DNA of 64,000 nucleotides, from contig OZ253504.1 in the NCBI GenBank assembly GCA_965262235.1, forward strand, positions 3,369,608 through 3,433,607, read 5' to 3'. This DNA is from CATQGW01 sp965262235 (GTDB taxonomy: Bacteria > Chloroflexota > Dehalococcoidia > Bin125). The position numbers and the translations under genes are program-made. Below are positions 33,277-40,767 of this stretch, one piece after another. Position 1 is the first letter of the stretch. Each line of letters opens with the position of its first letter. The notes beneath the pieces were generated by a model. It saw only the letters and a list, made by a program, of their open reading frames with translations. It ran no database searches and was not told where the DNA came from.

Positions 33277-34257
33277 ATGGTAGGTCTCATCGTTCCGCCG
33301 GCGTCCGCCGACGCAACGGAACACGCTGACTGGCTTGAGTTGACGGCGGCGGTCACATCTGACGCCACTCGTTCAAGGCAGCATCTAATCGCAGCGATCC
33401 GAAGAACGGGCTCAATCGATGGGACTCCCTCCACCGAGGACCTAGACGATGAACCGCTTGATGAGCTGGTTGAGCGGGAGGATGAAGAGCTTGAGGGAAT
33501 CGCCGACGCCGCCTTCGAACAACTGGCGAGGCGCGAGAGCTACCTCGGCGCGCACTACCCGTTTGCCGTTGGCGGGACGGTGCAAGCCAAGGATGGTGCT
33601 CTGGCCTCGCCCTATCTCTTCCTGACGGCGCTGACGAAGTTCAACCCGACGCTGAGGGCATCGGAAGAGAGCGGCGCCTCGCTCTTTGAACGCGTTAGCA
33701 GGACTGCTCTGGTGGAATACCTCGGCGGCGTAGAAACCGTGCGCTCCTACGACTTTGGGTTTCCCCGACGCGACGGCCCGAAGGCGTTCTACGATGCTCT
33801 TGAGGCTCTGTGCCAGCAAATGGGTGAGGGGCTTGGCTGCAAGGTGAAAAGGCCCAAGACAGCCAGCGTCAAGGACGCGAAGCTTGACCTCGTGGCATGG
33901 CTACCGTTCGAGGATGGCCGTGACAATCAACTTAGCGTATTCGGACAGTGTGCAGCGGGGATGGACTGGTCTGAGAAGGTCAATGAGCTTCAGCCAGTTG
34001 ACTTTTGCCGCATATGGTTGAAGGAATCCCCGGCGATGAGTCCCCTTCTCGCTTTCTTCGTGCCCCGGCAGGTTGAGGAACGCCGCTGGTTTCAGGTTAG
34101 CGTTGGGGAGCGACGCATTTTCTTCGACCGGCTCAGGATCGCCCGCTTTCTCGGCAGGCTCGACAAGGACCTCGCCAAGCGCTGCGAGTCGTGGACGGCG
34201 GCAGCTATCGCAGTGGGTGACGCGGCCGGCGCCCCCGTTGCTGACGCGACATCCTAG
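33277..34257 (+). CDS. Unknown protein with nuclease-like core, in the modification island
   Basis: 326 residues, not recognised. Helical acidic N-terminus (about 55-80, LDDEPLDELVEREDEELEGI). The C-terminal half contains KLDLVAWLPFEDGRDNQLSV then FGQCAAG and WSEKVNELQP. An Asp (LDLVAW) followed by a Q-x-C strand is compatible with a PD-(D/E)xK-like restriction fold (compare Mrr-type DxxV...QxK), but the catalytic Lys is not obvious. It lies 6 bp after the ParB-domain gene and 2 bp before the methylase gene, so all three are one operon. A restriction or effector subunit is inference from position. Confidence 0.6.
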   Translation: MVGLIVPPASADATEHADWLELTAAVTSDATRSRQHLIAAIRRTGSIDGTPSTEDLDDEPLDELVEREDEELEGIADAAFEQLARRESYLGAHYPFAVGGTVQAKDGALASPYLFLTALTKFNPTLRASEESGASLFERVSRTALVEYLGGVETVRSYDFGFPRRDGPKAFYDALEALCQQMGEGLGCKVKRPKTASVKDAKLDLVAWLPFEDGRDNQLSVFGQCAAGMDWSEKVNELQPVDFCRIWLKESPAMSPLLAFFVPRQVEERRWFQVSVGERRIFFDRLRIARFLGRLDKDLAKRCESWTAAAIAVGDAAGAPVADATS

Positions 34258-34259
34258 GC

Positions 34260-35114
34260 ATGAGGTTCGCGAGCCCGCTTCGCTACCCAGGCGGGAAGGC
34301 AGCCATGACGGGCATCCTGCGCACCATCAGGACCTTAAACGGCTTCAACGGTCATGCTGTGGCCGAACCGTTCGCGGGTGGGGCTGGTGCCGCGCTTACG
34401 CTTCTCTATTCTCGGGAGACGCATAAGGTACACATAAACGATCTCGATCCCGCCATCCACGCCTTTTGGTTCTCGGCGGTTCACGACAGCGAGGCGTTGC
34501 TTAATCTCCTCGATCAGACGCCGGTGTCCGTCGAGGAGTGGAAGCGTTGGAGGGATGTCTACCGAAGTGGCCGCGCCTCGCCTCTTGAACTGGGGTTTGC
34601 CACTTTCTACCTCAACCGCTGCAATCGGTCAGGAATCATTCAGAACGGCGGCGTCATAGGTGGGATCGAGCAGAGGGGGCGTTGGAAAATCGATGCCCGG
34701 TTCAACAAGCTTGCCTTGAGGCAGCGGCTTGAACGAATCGCGGAGGAGTGCGACCGAATAGCGGTGTCGAACCTTGATGGCATCGACTTCATCGACACGT
34801 TAGATGCGGAATCGACGCTCTACTTTGTGGACCCGCCCTACTTCAGAAAAGGGCCCCTGTTGTATCTGAATAGTCTTAGTGATGACTATCACTCCAGTCT
34901 CGCTGAGAAGCTCCAGAGCATTGAGGAAGCGGCATGGGTTCTGACCTACGACGACTGTTCTGAGATCCGCGAGCTGTATGGAGAGTGGGCGGCGATTCAT
35001 CCTTTCTCGCTTCGCTACTCGGCACGTGAGCGGCAGCAGGGACGGGAGGTCTTGATCACGCCTCGGTGGATGCACTTGCCAGAGGCCGTGAGTGAGGCTG
35101 CGGTGAGCTGGTGA
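34260..35114 (+). CDS. DNA adenine methylase, D12 class (Dam-like)
   Basis: 284 residues. SPLRYPGGKAA at residues 5-15, the SAM motif AEPFAGGAGAAL (about 35-46) and the catalytic YFVDPPYF (DPPY motif) near residue 190 give the D12-class order. FYLNRCNRSGI is the typical target-recognition-side segment. It would make N6-methyladenine; GATC or another target cannot be told. Last gene of the three-gene island. TGA stop begins the right 17-bp repeat. Confidence 0.92.
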   Translation: MRFASPLRYPGGKAAMTGILRTIRTLNGFNGHAVAEPFAGGAGAALTLLYSRETHKVHINDLDPAIHAFWFSAVHDSEALLNLLDQTPVSVEEWKRWRDVYRSGRASPLELGFATFYLNRCNRSGIIQNGGVIGGIEQRGRWKIDARFNKLALRQRLERIAEECDRIAVSNLDGIDFIDTLDAESTLYFVDPPYFRKGPLLYLNSLSDDYHSSLAEKLQSIEEAAWVLTYDDCSEIRELYGEWAAIHPFSLRYSARERQQGREVLITPRWMHLPEAVSEAAVSW

Positions 35115-35128
35115 GCCGCGCTGGCGGC
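35112..35128 (+). repeat. 17-bp direct repeat, right copy
   Basis: TGAGCCGCGCTGGCGGC, identical to 31899-31915. Marks the right edge of the island, 73 bp before the intact CoA-transferase gene. Confidence 0.75.
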
Positions 35129-35201
35129 GCGCTCGCGGAGTTCCAGTGGCTGGGCGACCAGGCCGAAGCCCGGCATCGGGCATGACTTATCTTCGGCTGA
35201 T

Positions 35202-36638
35202 GTGACGGTTCGGGACACGTTTGGACCCCTCATGCAGCGCGCCGACCTTGAAGCGATTTCGGAAGCCGCCGGGGTGCCGGCGACGACCACCCCGATCGAG
35301 TTCACGGGGCCCGACGATCCGACCTACCCCTCGCCGCTGCGGCTGGGCGAGGGGACGGCGGCGCTGCTCGCGAACGTCGCCGGCGCAGTCAGCGACATCA
35401 CAGCCGCGACCGGCGGAACGCCGCAGTCGGCGCAGATCGATGTCGGCCATGCGCTCGTCTCGATCTCCAGCATGTGGGTGCTGCGGGTCAACGGCGTGCT
35501 CGCGGGCGAGGCGCTGGCCGACGAGATGGCCCCCGGCCAGGGCATCTTCCCGACCCGCGACGGCCGGCATCTCTATCTGCTCAGCGGCTTCGCGCACATC
35601 GTTGAGCGGACGCTCGAGGCGATCGGCTGCCATGACGTGACGCGCCTCGCCGAGCACGTCGCGGAGCGCGACTCCGCCGAGCTTGAGGCGGCGCTGGTCG
35701 AGGCGCAGCTGACCGGCGTCGTGCTGCGCGACGCGGAGCAGTGGTCAGCCCACCCACAGGGGCGGCTGCTCGCGCAGTCGCCGGCGGTGCGGGTCGAGCG
35801 GATCGGCGACGCCCCGCCCACGCCGCTGCCGGAGGGCGCGCAACCGCTCGCAGGACTGCGCGTGCTCGATTCGACGCGCGTGCTGGCCGGGCCGACGATC
35901 TCGCGCACGCTCGCCGGTCTCGGCGCCGATGTCCTGCACGTCGGCTCGCCGCACGTGCCCGACCTGCAGTCCGCGCAGGCCGACACGGGCCACGGCAAGC
36001 GTCGCGCGTTCGTCGATCTGGAGACGCCCGAGGGCGTGGACGCGATGTGGCACCTGATCGAGGGCGCCGACGTGTTCTCGCAGTCGTACCGCGCGGAGAG
36101 TCTGGCGCGGCGCGGGCTGGGCCTCGAGGCGGTGGCGGCGCGGCGGCCGGGCATCATCTATGTCTCCGAGAACGCCTACGGCCAATCGGGGCCGTGGCGC
36201 GAGAAGCGCGGCTTCGACGGCAACGTGCAGGCCGCCAGCGGGATCGCAGCGCTGCACCAGCGGTCCGACCAGTTCGCGCCGGCGGGCCCGGCGATGGCGA
36301 TGAACGACTACTGCACGGGCTACTGGGGCGCGTACGGCGTGCTGGAAGCGCTCAAGCGCCGCGCGACCGAGGGCGGCTCGTGGCACGTGACGGTCTCGCT
36401 CGGCCAGACCGCGGCCTGGTTCCTGCGGATGGGCACGCCGCACGAGATCGGCGCGGATCATCCCGCGCGCGATCCGGAGATCGGCTATCGGCTGGCCGCG
36501 CAGTTCTCGGAGGATGTCGAGTCGGACTACGGGACGCTGACGCGTCTGAAGTTCCCGATCAGCTTTTCCGACACCGAGCCCGCCTGGTCGCGCACCGTCA
36601 AGCCCGGCGCCCACGCCCCGGAGTGGCTGCCGCGCTAA
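35202..36638 (+). CDS. Family III (CaiB/BaiF) CoA-transferase
   Basis: 478 residues from GTG 35202; ATG 35232 is an alternative. The N-terminal half has lost similarity to the canonical domain but keeps HPQGRLLAQ-like sequence near 180. The central core has AGLRVLDSTRVLAGPTISRT and the Asp of HLIEGADVFSQSYR with LARRGLG. Then NAYGQSGPWREKRGFDGNVQ AASG matches family III enzymes. The order (C-terminal-type region first, canonical N-terminal core second) resembles a circularly arranged or fused half-enzyme. It would move CoA between acids, acids unknown. Confidence 0.82.
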   Translation: MTVRDTFGPLMQRADLEAISEAAGVPATTTPIEFTGPDDPTYPSPLRLGEGTAALLANVAGAVSDITAATGGTPQSAQIDVGHALVSISSMWVLRVNGVLAGEALADEMAPGQGIFPTRDGRHLYLLSGFAHIVERTLEAIGCHDVTRLAEHVAERDSAELEAALVEAQLTGVVLRDAEQWSAHPQGRLLAQSPAVRVERIGDAPPTPLPEGAQPLAGLRVLDSTRVLAGPTISRTLAGLGADVLHVGSPHVPDLQSAQADTGHGKRRAFVDLETPEGVDAMWHLIEGADVFSQSYRAESLARRGLGLEAVAARRPGIIYVSENAYGQSGPWREKRGFDGNVQAASGIAALHQRSDQFAPAGPAMAMNDYCTGYWGAYGVLEALKRRATEGGSWHVTVSLGQTAAWFLRMGTPHEIGADHPARDPEIGYRLAAQFSEDVESDYGTLTRLKFPISFSDTEPAWSRTVKPGAHAPEWLPR

Positions 36639-36808
36639 CCCGTGCCCCTCGGTCGGTGTCCTGCGACCTGCTCGACGAGCTGTTCGCCGCCGTGAATCTG
36701 AAAGCGAGCTGAGCAACGCTCGGGCCTGAGCGCGATGCCCGGTCCGGCCGCGCGATGCTGGGATTCGGATAGGATGGCGCTGCGCAACGATGCGCGAAGA
36801 CAACACGT

Positions 36809-37167
36809 GGGGACGAAAGGGATCGACAGCGGCCGACTGATCTGTGGCTGCGCGCCGAGGTGGCGTTCCTCGCTAATCCGCGCCAACCTTTCCTTAACTG
36901 GCGAAACCAAGGAATTCGCACTCGCCGCTTAACCGCGGCGACGTCGCCTCCCGACTGCCGCCGAACCGGTGGGAGTGCGGCGCCATCAGTTTGGCCGCTC
37001 GCCGCGGGATGACGGGACCGCAGCGCTAAGACCATTCCGGATCACCTGGTCGTAACGGCTGGCCGACGCGCCGGCGACCGGGGAAAACTTAAGCGACGGC
37101 TACGCGCGTAGAGGCTGCGGGGAGCGACCGACTGGACGGGGAGTTCGATTCTCCCCCGTCTCCACCA
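36809..37167 (+). ncRNA. ssrA: Transfer-messenger RNA (tmRNA, ssrA)
   Basis: The 5' end GGGGACG (36809-36815) pairs over 7 bp, including one G-U, with CGUCUCC at 37157-37163, followed by ACCA. The T arm GGGAG-UUCGAUU-CUCCC is intact. The tag frame (36882-36932) encodes ANLSLTGETKEFALAA then TAA, with the ALAA ending expected for proteolysis. The length, 359 nt, is typical. SmpB is encoded 5 kb upstream. The CCA is encoded. Confidence 0.95.
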
Positions 37168-37179
37168 CCACACCATCCA

Positions 37180-37196
37180 GACGCGCCCTGCGCGTC
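37180..37196 (+). terminator. Hairpin after tmRNA
   Basis: GACGCGC (37180-37186) and GCGCGTC (37190-37196) form a 7-bp stem with a 3-nt loop, 13 nt after the mature tmRNA end. No T-run. Could be a terminator or 3' processing signal. Confidence 0.4.
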
Positions 37197-37218
37197 GCCG
37201 GATCCGGGGAGCGCAGCG

Positions 37219-37656
37219 ATGGCCGACCCCGCTCCGCTGGTGCTGCCGCGCGGCGTGCTGCCACCCGCGCGGCCGGCCCCGCCGCCCTCGGGCGCGCCGT
37301 TCGATCGCCGCTTCTTCGAGGCCGTCCTGCCCGGCGCGGTCAGCGCCTACTGCACCCAGGTCGCCTGCACGATTCCGCTCGTGCAACTGTTCACCTCCGA
37401 CGGGGCGCGCCACTACATCCGCGCGATCTCGGCCGTGTCCGACAGCTGGGTGGCGCTGCATACGCAGGCCGAGAAGAACGAGCAGCCGATTCAGGTCTTC
37501 ATCCCCTACCCGGCGATCATGCGGGTCGAGATTCATCCCGATCTGAGCCCCGAGCTGCGCCGCTTCGGCTTCCTCACGGCGACCTCCGAGCTGAGCCCGC
37601 ACGAGCTGGCCGCAGCGGCGCAAGCGGCCGCGGCCGACACTGCTACGCACGGCTGA
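37219..37656 (+). CDS. Protein of unknown function
   Basis: 145 residues, not recognised. A proline/alanine-rich N-terminus (about 8-30) is followed by a compact mixed domain with YCTQVACTIPLVQLFTSDGA, HYIRAISAVSDSWVALHTQ and QVFIPYPAIMRVEIHPDL. The repeated short hydrophobic strands suggest a small beta barrel, as in Hfq/LSm or YxiM-like proteins, but this is only a visual impression. No signal or membrane segment. Ends in an Ala-rich tail. Confidence 0.55.
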   Translation: MADPAPLVLPRGVLPPARPAPPPSGAPFDRRFFEAVLPGAVSAYCTQVACTIPLVQLFTSDGARHYIRAISAVSDSWVALHTQAEKNEQPIQVFIPYPAIMRVEIHPDLSPELRRFGFLTATSELSPHELAAAAQAAAADTATHG

Positions 37657-37785
37657 ACTATTCGCCAACTCGCGGATGACTCTATCGACGCACTTGGGTA
37701 GGCTGCGTCAATCAGCCGCGTGCGCGTGAGCCACGCCAGCCGCGGCATACCCAGCGGGCGACAGCCCAACAGGAGGATCAGACCC

Positions 37786-39678
37786 ATGCAAGAGCGAAAC
37801 TACTGGAGTCGAATGCGGCGACAGCGACTCTCACGCCGCACCCTGCTGGGCGCCTCCGCACGCGTCGGCGTCGGCGCCGCCGGGCTCGCCCTGGTCGGCT
37901 GTGGTGACGACGACGACGACGGCCAGCAGGCCGCCGCCCAGGTTCAGCAGGCCCGCCAACAGTCCGCCGCCGAGCAGCCGTCCGCCGCCGAGCAACAGGC
38001 CCAGCAGGCCAGTCAGCAGGCGGGATCCACGCCAGCGCAGGACCAGGACTCGCCGGCAGCCGTCGCGGACGCCGGCGGGATCAAGACGGGCGGCATCTGG
38101 GACACCACCTACGTCGGTCTGTCCTCGGCCAACCCGCCGACGCTCGACCCGATGGCGAACCTGAGCTACCTGTCGCAGATTCCCTCCGGCTATCACTACA
38201 GCCGGCTGCTCAAGTACATCCGCGGCGACGAGGGCGTCGATCCGCTCAACTACGGCGAGTACGAAGGCGACGCGTCCTCGAGCTTGCCCGAGATCCCCGA
38301 CGCGACGACTTACATCTACACGATCCGCGAGGGCATGACCTGGCACGACGTCGACCCGATGAACGGTCGCGACCTGACCGTGGACGACGTGCTCTACACG
38401 CAGGACCGCTTCCTCTCGCTGGCCGACTCGAACGGCAACGCGCAGTCCTGGTCGGGCGTCGTCAGCTCCTTCGAGGGCGTTGAGGACCGGCAGATCAAGA
38501 TCGGCCTGCACCGCCCCTACGCGCCCTTCCTGAACTTCTCTGCGTCGCCCTCACACCTCTGGATCATCCCCCGTGAGATCGTCGAGGACGGCACGGTCGA
38601 GTCGCGCCCGGTCGGCTCCGGCCCCTGGATCTTCGACACCTATGAGCCGGACGTGCGGCTGGTCTGGAAGCGCAACCCCAACTGGTACGAGCCGGAGTGG
38701 AACGGCGCCAAGCCACCGTTCGCGGACGGCATCCAGGCCTCGCTGATCAACGACCCCAACGTGATCATCCCCAACCTGGCTTCGGGAGCCATCGATCTCT
38801 CGCTGCTGGACCCCTCGATCTACGGTCGGCTGACCGAGGAAGTGCCCGACGCCACCTACCGCTTCAACCAGAGCACGGTGCCCAACGGCTTCGGCTTCAA
38901 CTTCTCGATCGAGCCCTGGAACGACATCCGGATGCGCCAGGCGCTGTCGCTGTCGCTGGACCGCCAGGCGATCCTCGAGGCGGTCGACGACACCAAGCAG
39001 GGCGCCTGGCAGACGGCGCTCTCGCCGCTCGCCCCGTTCTATCTCGATCCGCGCGACAAGGAAGGGTTCGGCGAAAACGTCGAGTACTTCCACCGCGACC
39101 TGCAGCGGGCTCACGAGCTGATGGACGCCGCCGGCTACCCGGACGGCATCGATGTCGTGGTGCACGGCAACTCCGACCGCTACGGACCGGCCTGGGTCAA
39201 CTACATGGAAACCGTGATGGTCTCCGCGGCCGAACTCGGGATTCGCTACTCCTTCCAGTTCACCGAGTACGCCGCCTACATCGCGACCGCCTTCCGCGGC
39301 GACTTCGACGAGGGCATCTTGCTCGGACCGTTCATCGTCCCGGTCGAGCCCGACGACATCCTGTTCACCGTCTACCACCCCGACAGCGGGCGTCACAACT
39401 GGGGCGCCGGCCCCGGCGACCCGGCCTCCGACCCGACCTTCGTCGCGATGCTCGACGCGCAGCGCGCCGAGGTTGACGCGGAGGCGCGGCTCAACCTGAT
39501 CCACGACATCCAGCGCTACATGGCCGAGAAGATGTACATCATCCCGACGCCGCGCGGCGCCAGCGTCTACGGCTTCAACCCCAACGTGCGGCACTTCGAC
39601 AACGAGGTGCCCTGGCACAAGGGCGGTTACGCCTGGGGCACCGAGTTCATGCCGTACATCTGGGACGCCGACGCCTAG
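37786..39678 (+). CDS. Tat-exported peptide-type ABC substrate-binding lipoprotein (SBP family 5)
   Basis: 630 residues. Twin-arginine signal SRRTLLGASARVGVGAAGL with lipobox ALVGCG, then a Q/A-rich tether (about 45-95). The family 5 binding protein follows: NPPTLDPMANLSYLSQI, TIREGMTWHDVDPMNGRDLT, and VDDVLYTQDRF. Later come NGFGFNFSIEPWNDIRMRQA and SLDRQAIL, typical of DppA/OppA. An AGGAGG ribosome-binding site precedes ATG 37786. It heads an operon with two permeases and probably imports oligopeptides or other small molecules. Confidence 0.92.
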   Translation: MQERNYWSRMRRQRLSRRTLLGASARVGVGAAGLALVGCGDDDDDGQQAAAQVQQARQQSAAEQPSAAEQQAQQASQQAGSTPAQDQDSPAAVADAGGIKTGGIWDTTYVGLSSANPPTLDPMANLSYLSQIPSGYHYSRLLKYIRGDEGVDPLNYGEYEGDASSSLPEIPDATTYIYTIREGMTWHDVDPMNGRDLTVDDVLYTQDRFLSLADSNGNAQSWSGVVSSFEGVEDRQIKIGLHRPYAPFLNFSASPSHLWIIPREIVEDGTVESRPVGSGPWIFDTYEPDVRLVWKRNPNWYEPEWNGAKPPFADGIQASLINDPNVIIPNLASGAIDLSLLDPSIYGRLTEEVPDATYRFNQSTVPNGFGFNFSIEPWNDIRMRQALSLSLDRQAILEAVDDTKQGAWQTALSPLAPFYLDPRDKEGFGENVEYFHRDLQRAHELMDAAGYPDGIDVVVHGNSDRYGPAWVNYMETVMVSAAELGIRYSFQFTEYAAYIATAFRGDFDEGILLGPFIVPVEPDDILFTVYHPDSGRHNWGAGPGDPASDPTFVAMLDAQRAEVDAEARLNLIHDIQRYMAEKMYIIPTPRGASVYGFNPNVRHFDNEVPWHKGGYAWGTEFMPYIWDADA

Positions 39679-39715
39679 TCGCCGATCTCGTTCGCTCGCG
39701 ATCCGATCAAGCGGG

Positions 39716-39739
39716 GCGGTCGTCTGCGCGGACGACCGC
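39716..39739 (+). terminator. Intra-operon hairpin between binding protein and permease genes
   Basis: GCGGTCGTC (39716-39724) and GACGACCGC (39731-39739) form a perfect 9-bp stem with loop TGCGCG. Placement after the binding-protein gene suggests partial termination or 3' mRNA protection, giving more binding protein than permease. Confidence 0.5.
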
Positions 39740-39787
39740 TTCGCTCGCTCAGCGCGACGCCGGTGCAGAAATTCGGACGGTTGAGCC

Positions 39788-40753
39788 ATGCGCGAGTACG
39801 CCATCCGCCGCCTGCTGCTGGTGGTACCGACGATCATCGGCATCACGATCGTGGTCGTGGGACTCGTCCGGCTGTTGCCAGGCGACGCCGTTGACGCGTT
39901 CGCCGACGAGTACCGCGGCACGGAAGAGGAGATCGAGGAGGTCAAGGCCAACCTGCGCGCGCAGCTGGGGCTCGACCGCAGCTTCCCCGAACAATGGGCG
40001 GCCTGGTTCTGGTCACTGCTGCAGGGCGACCTCGGCTACTCATTCCACGGGCGCGAACGGACCGTCTGGCGGGATATCCGTGAACGCATCCCGGTGACCT
40101 TCGAGCTCGGCGTGCTCGCGATGATCGTCGGTCTCGTGATCGCGATGCCGGTCGGGATCTACTCCGCCGTGCGCCAGGACACGACCGGCGACTACGTGGC
40201 GCGCGGCATCTCGATCCTGTTCCTCGCGGTGCCGTCCTTCTGGCTGGCGATCCTGATGATCTCGATCGTCTTTCCCCGCCTGGGCTTACCACCGTTACCG
40301 ATCGTCTATCGCTCACCGACCGAGGATCTGCTCGAGAACCTGCGCCAGATGTACGTCCCGGCGATCGTCCTCGGCCTCTCCCTGGCCGGTCCCGTGATGC
40401 GGCTGACGCGCGCGCAGATGCTCGAGGTGCTGCGCCAGGACTACATCCGCACCGCGCGCGCCAAGGGTCTGCGTGAAGGCGTCGTGATCAACGGGCACGC
40501 CCTGCGCAACGCCTTGATCCCGGTCATCACGCTGGTCGGACTACAGGTCGGCGTCGTGATCGGCGGCTCCGTGATCATGGAGACGATCTTCGTGCTGCCC
40601 GGCATGGGCAAGCGCATGCTCACGGCGCTCGGCGCGCGCGACACGCCCGTCGTGCTCGGGATCATGTTCGTGATCGCCACCGTCGTCGTGCTCGCCAACC
40701 TGCTCGTCGACATGACCTACTCGGTCGTCGATCCGCGCATCCGCTACCAGTAG
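39788..40753 (+). CDS. ABC transporter permease, DppB/OppB type
   Basis: 321 residues. First membrane helix LLLVVPTIIGITIVVVGLVR, then LRAQLGLDRSFPEQWAAWFW and GDLGYSFHGRERTVW, characteristic of DppB. EAA loop EVLRQDYIRTARAKGLRE near residue 220 and the C-terminal VVLANLLVDMTYSVVDPRIR are also typical. Six membrane segments. Confidence 0.93.
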   Translation: MREYAIRRLLLVVPTIIGITIVVVGLVRLLPGDAVDAFADEYRGTEEEIEEVKANLRAQLGLDRSFPEQWAAWFWSLLQGDLGYSFHGRERTVWRDIRERIPVTFELGVLAMIVGLVIAMPVGIYSAVRQDTTGDYVARGISILFLAVPSFWLAILMISIVFPRLGLPPLPIVYRSPTEDLLENLRQMYVPAIVLGLSLAGPVMRLTRAQMLEVLRQDYIRTARAKGLREGVVINGHALRNALIPVITLVGLQVGVVIGGSVIMETIFVLPGMGKRMLTALGARDTPVVLGIMFVIATVVVLANLLVDMTYSVVDPRIRYQ

Positions 40754-40767
40754 AAACCGAGTAGCCG

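Noticed and set aside
36735..36932. 65-codon open frame ending FALAA
   Set aside because: It is the tmRNA tag-coding frame plus upstream tmRNA sequence, not an independent gene.
37121..37167. A tRNA gene suggested by a T-arm and CCA end
   Set aside because: The 5' acceptor partner lies 350 nt upstream with a tag frame between, so it is the 3' part of tmRNA. No complete tRNA, including tRNA-Sec, was found in the window.
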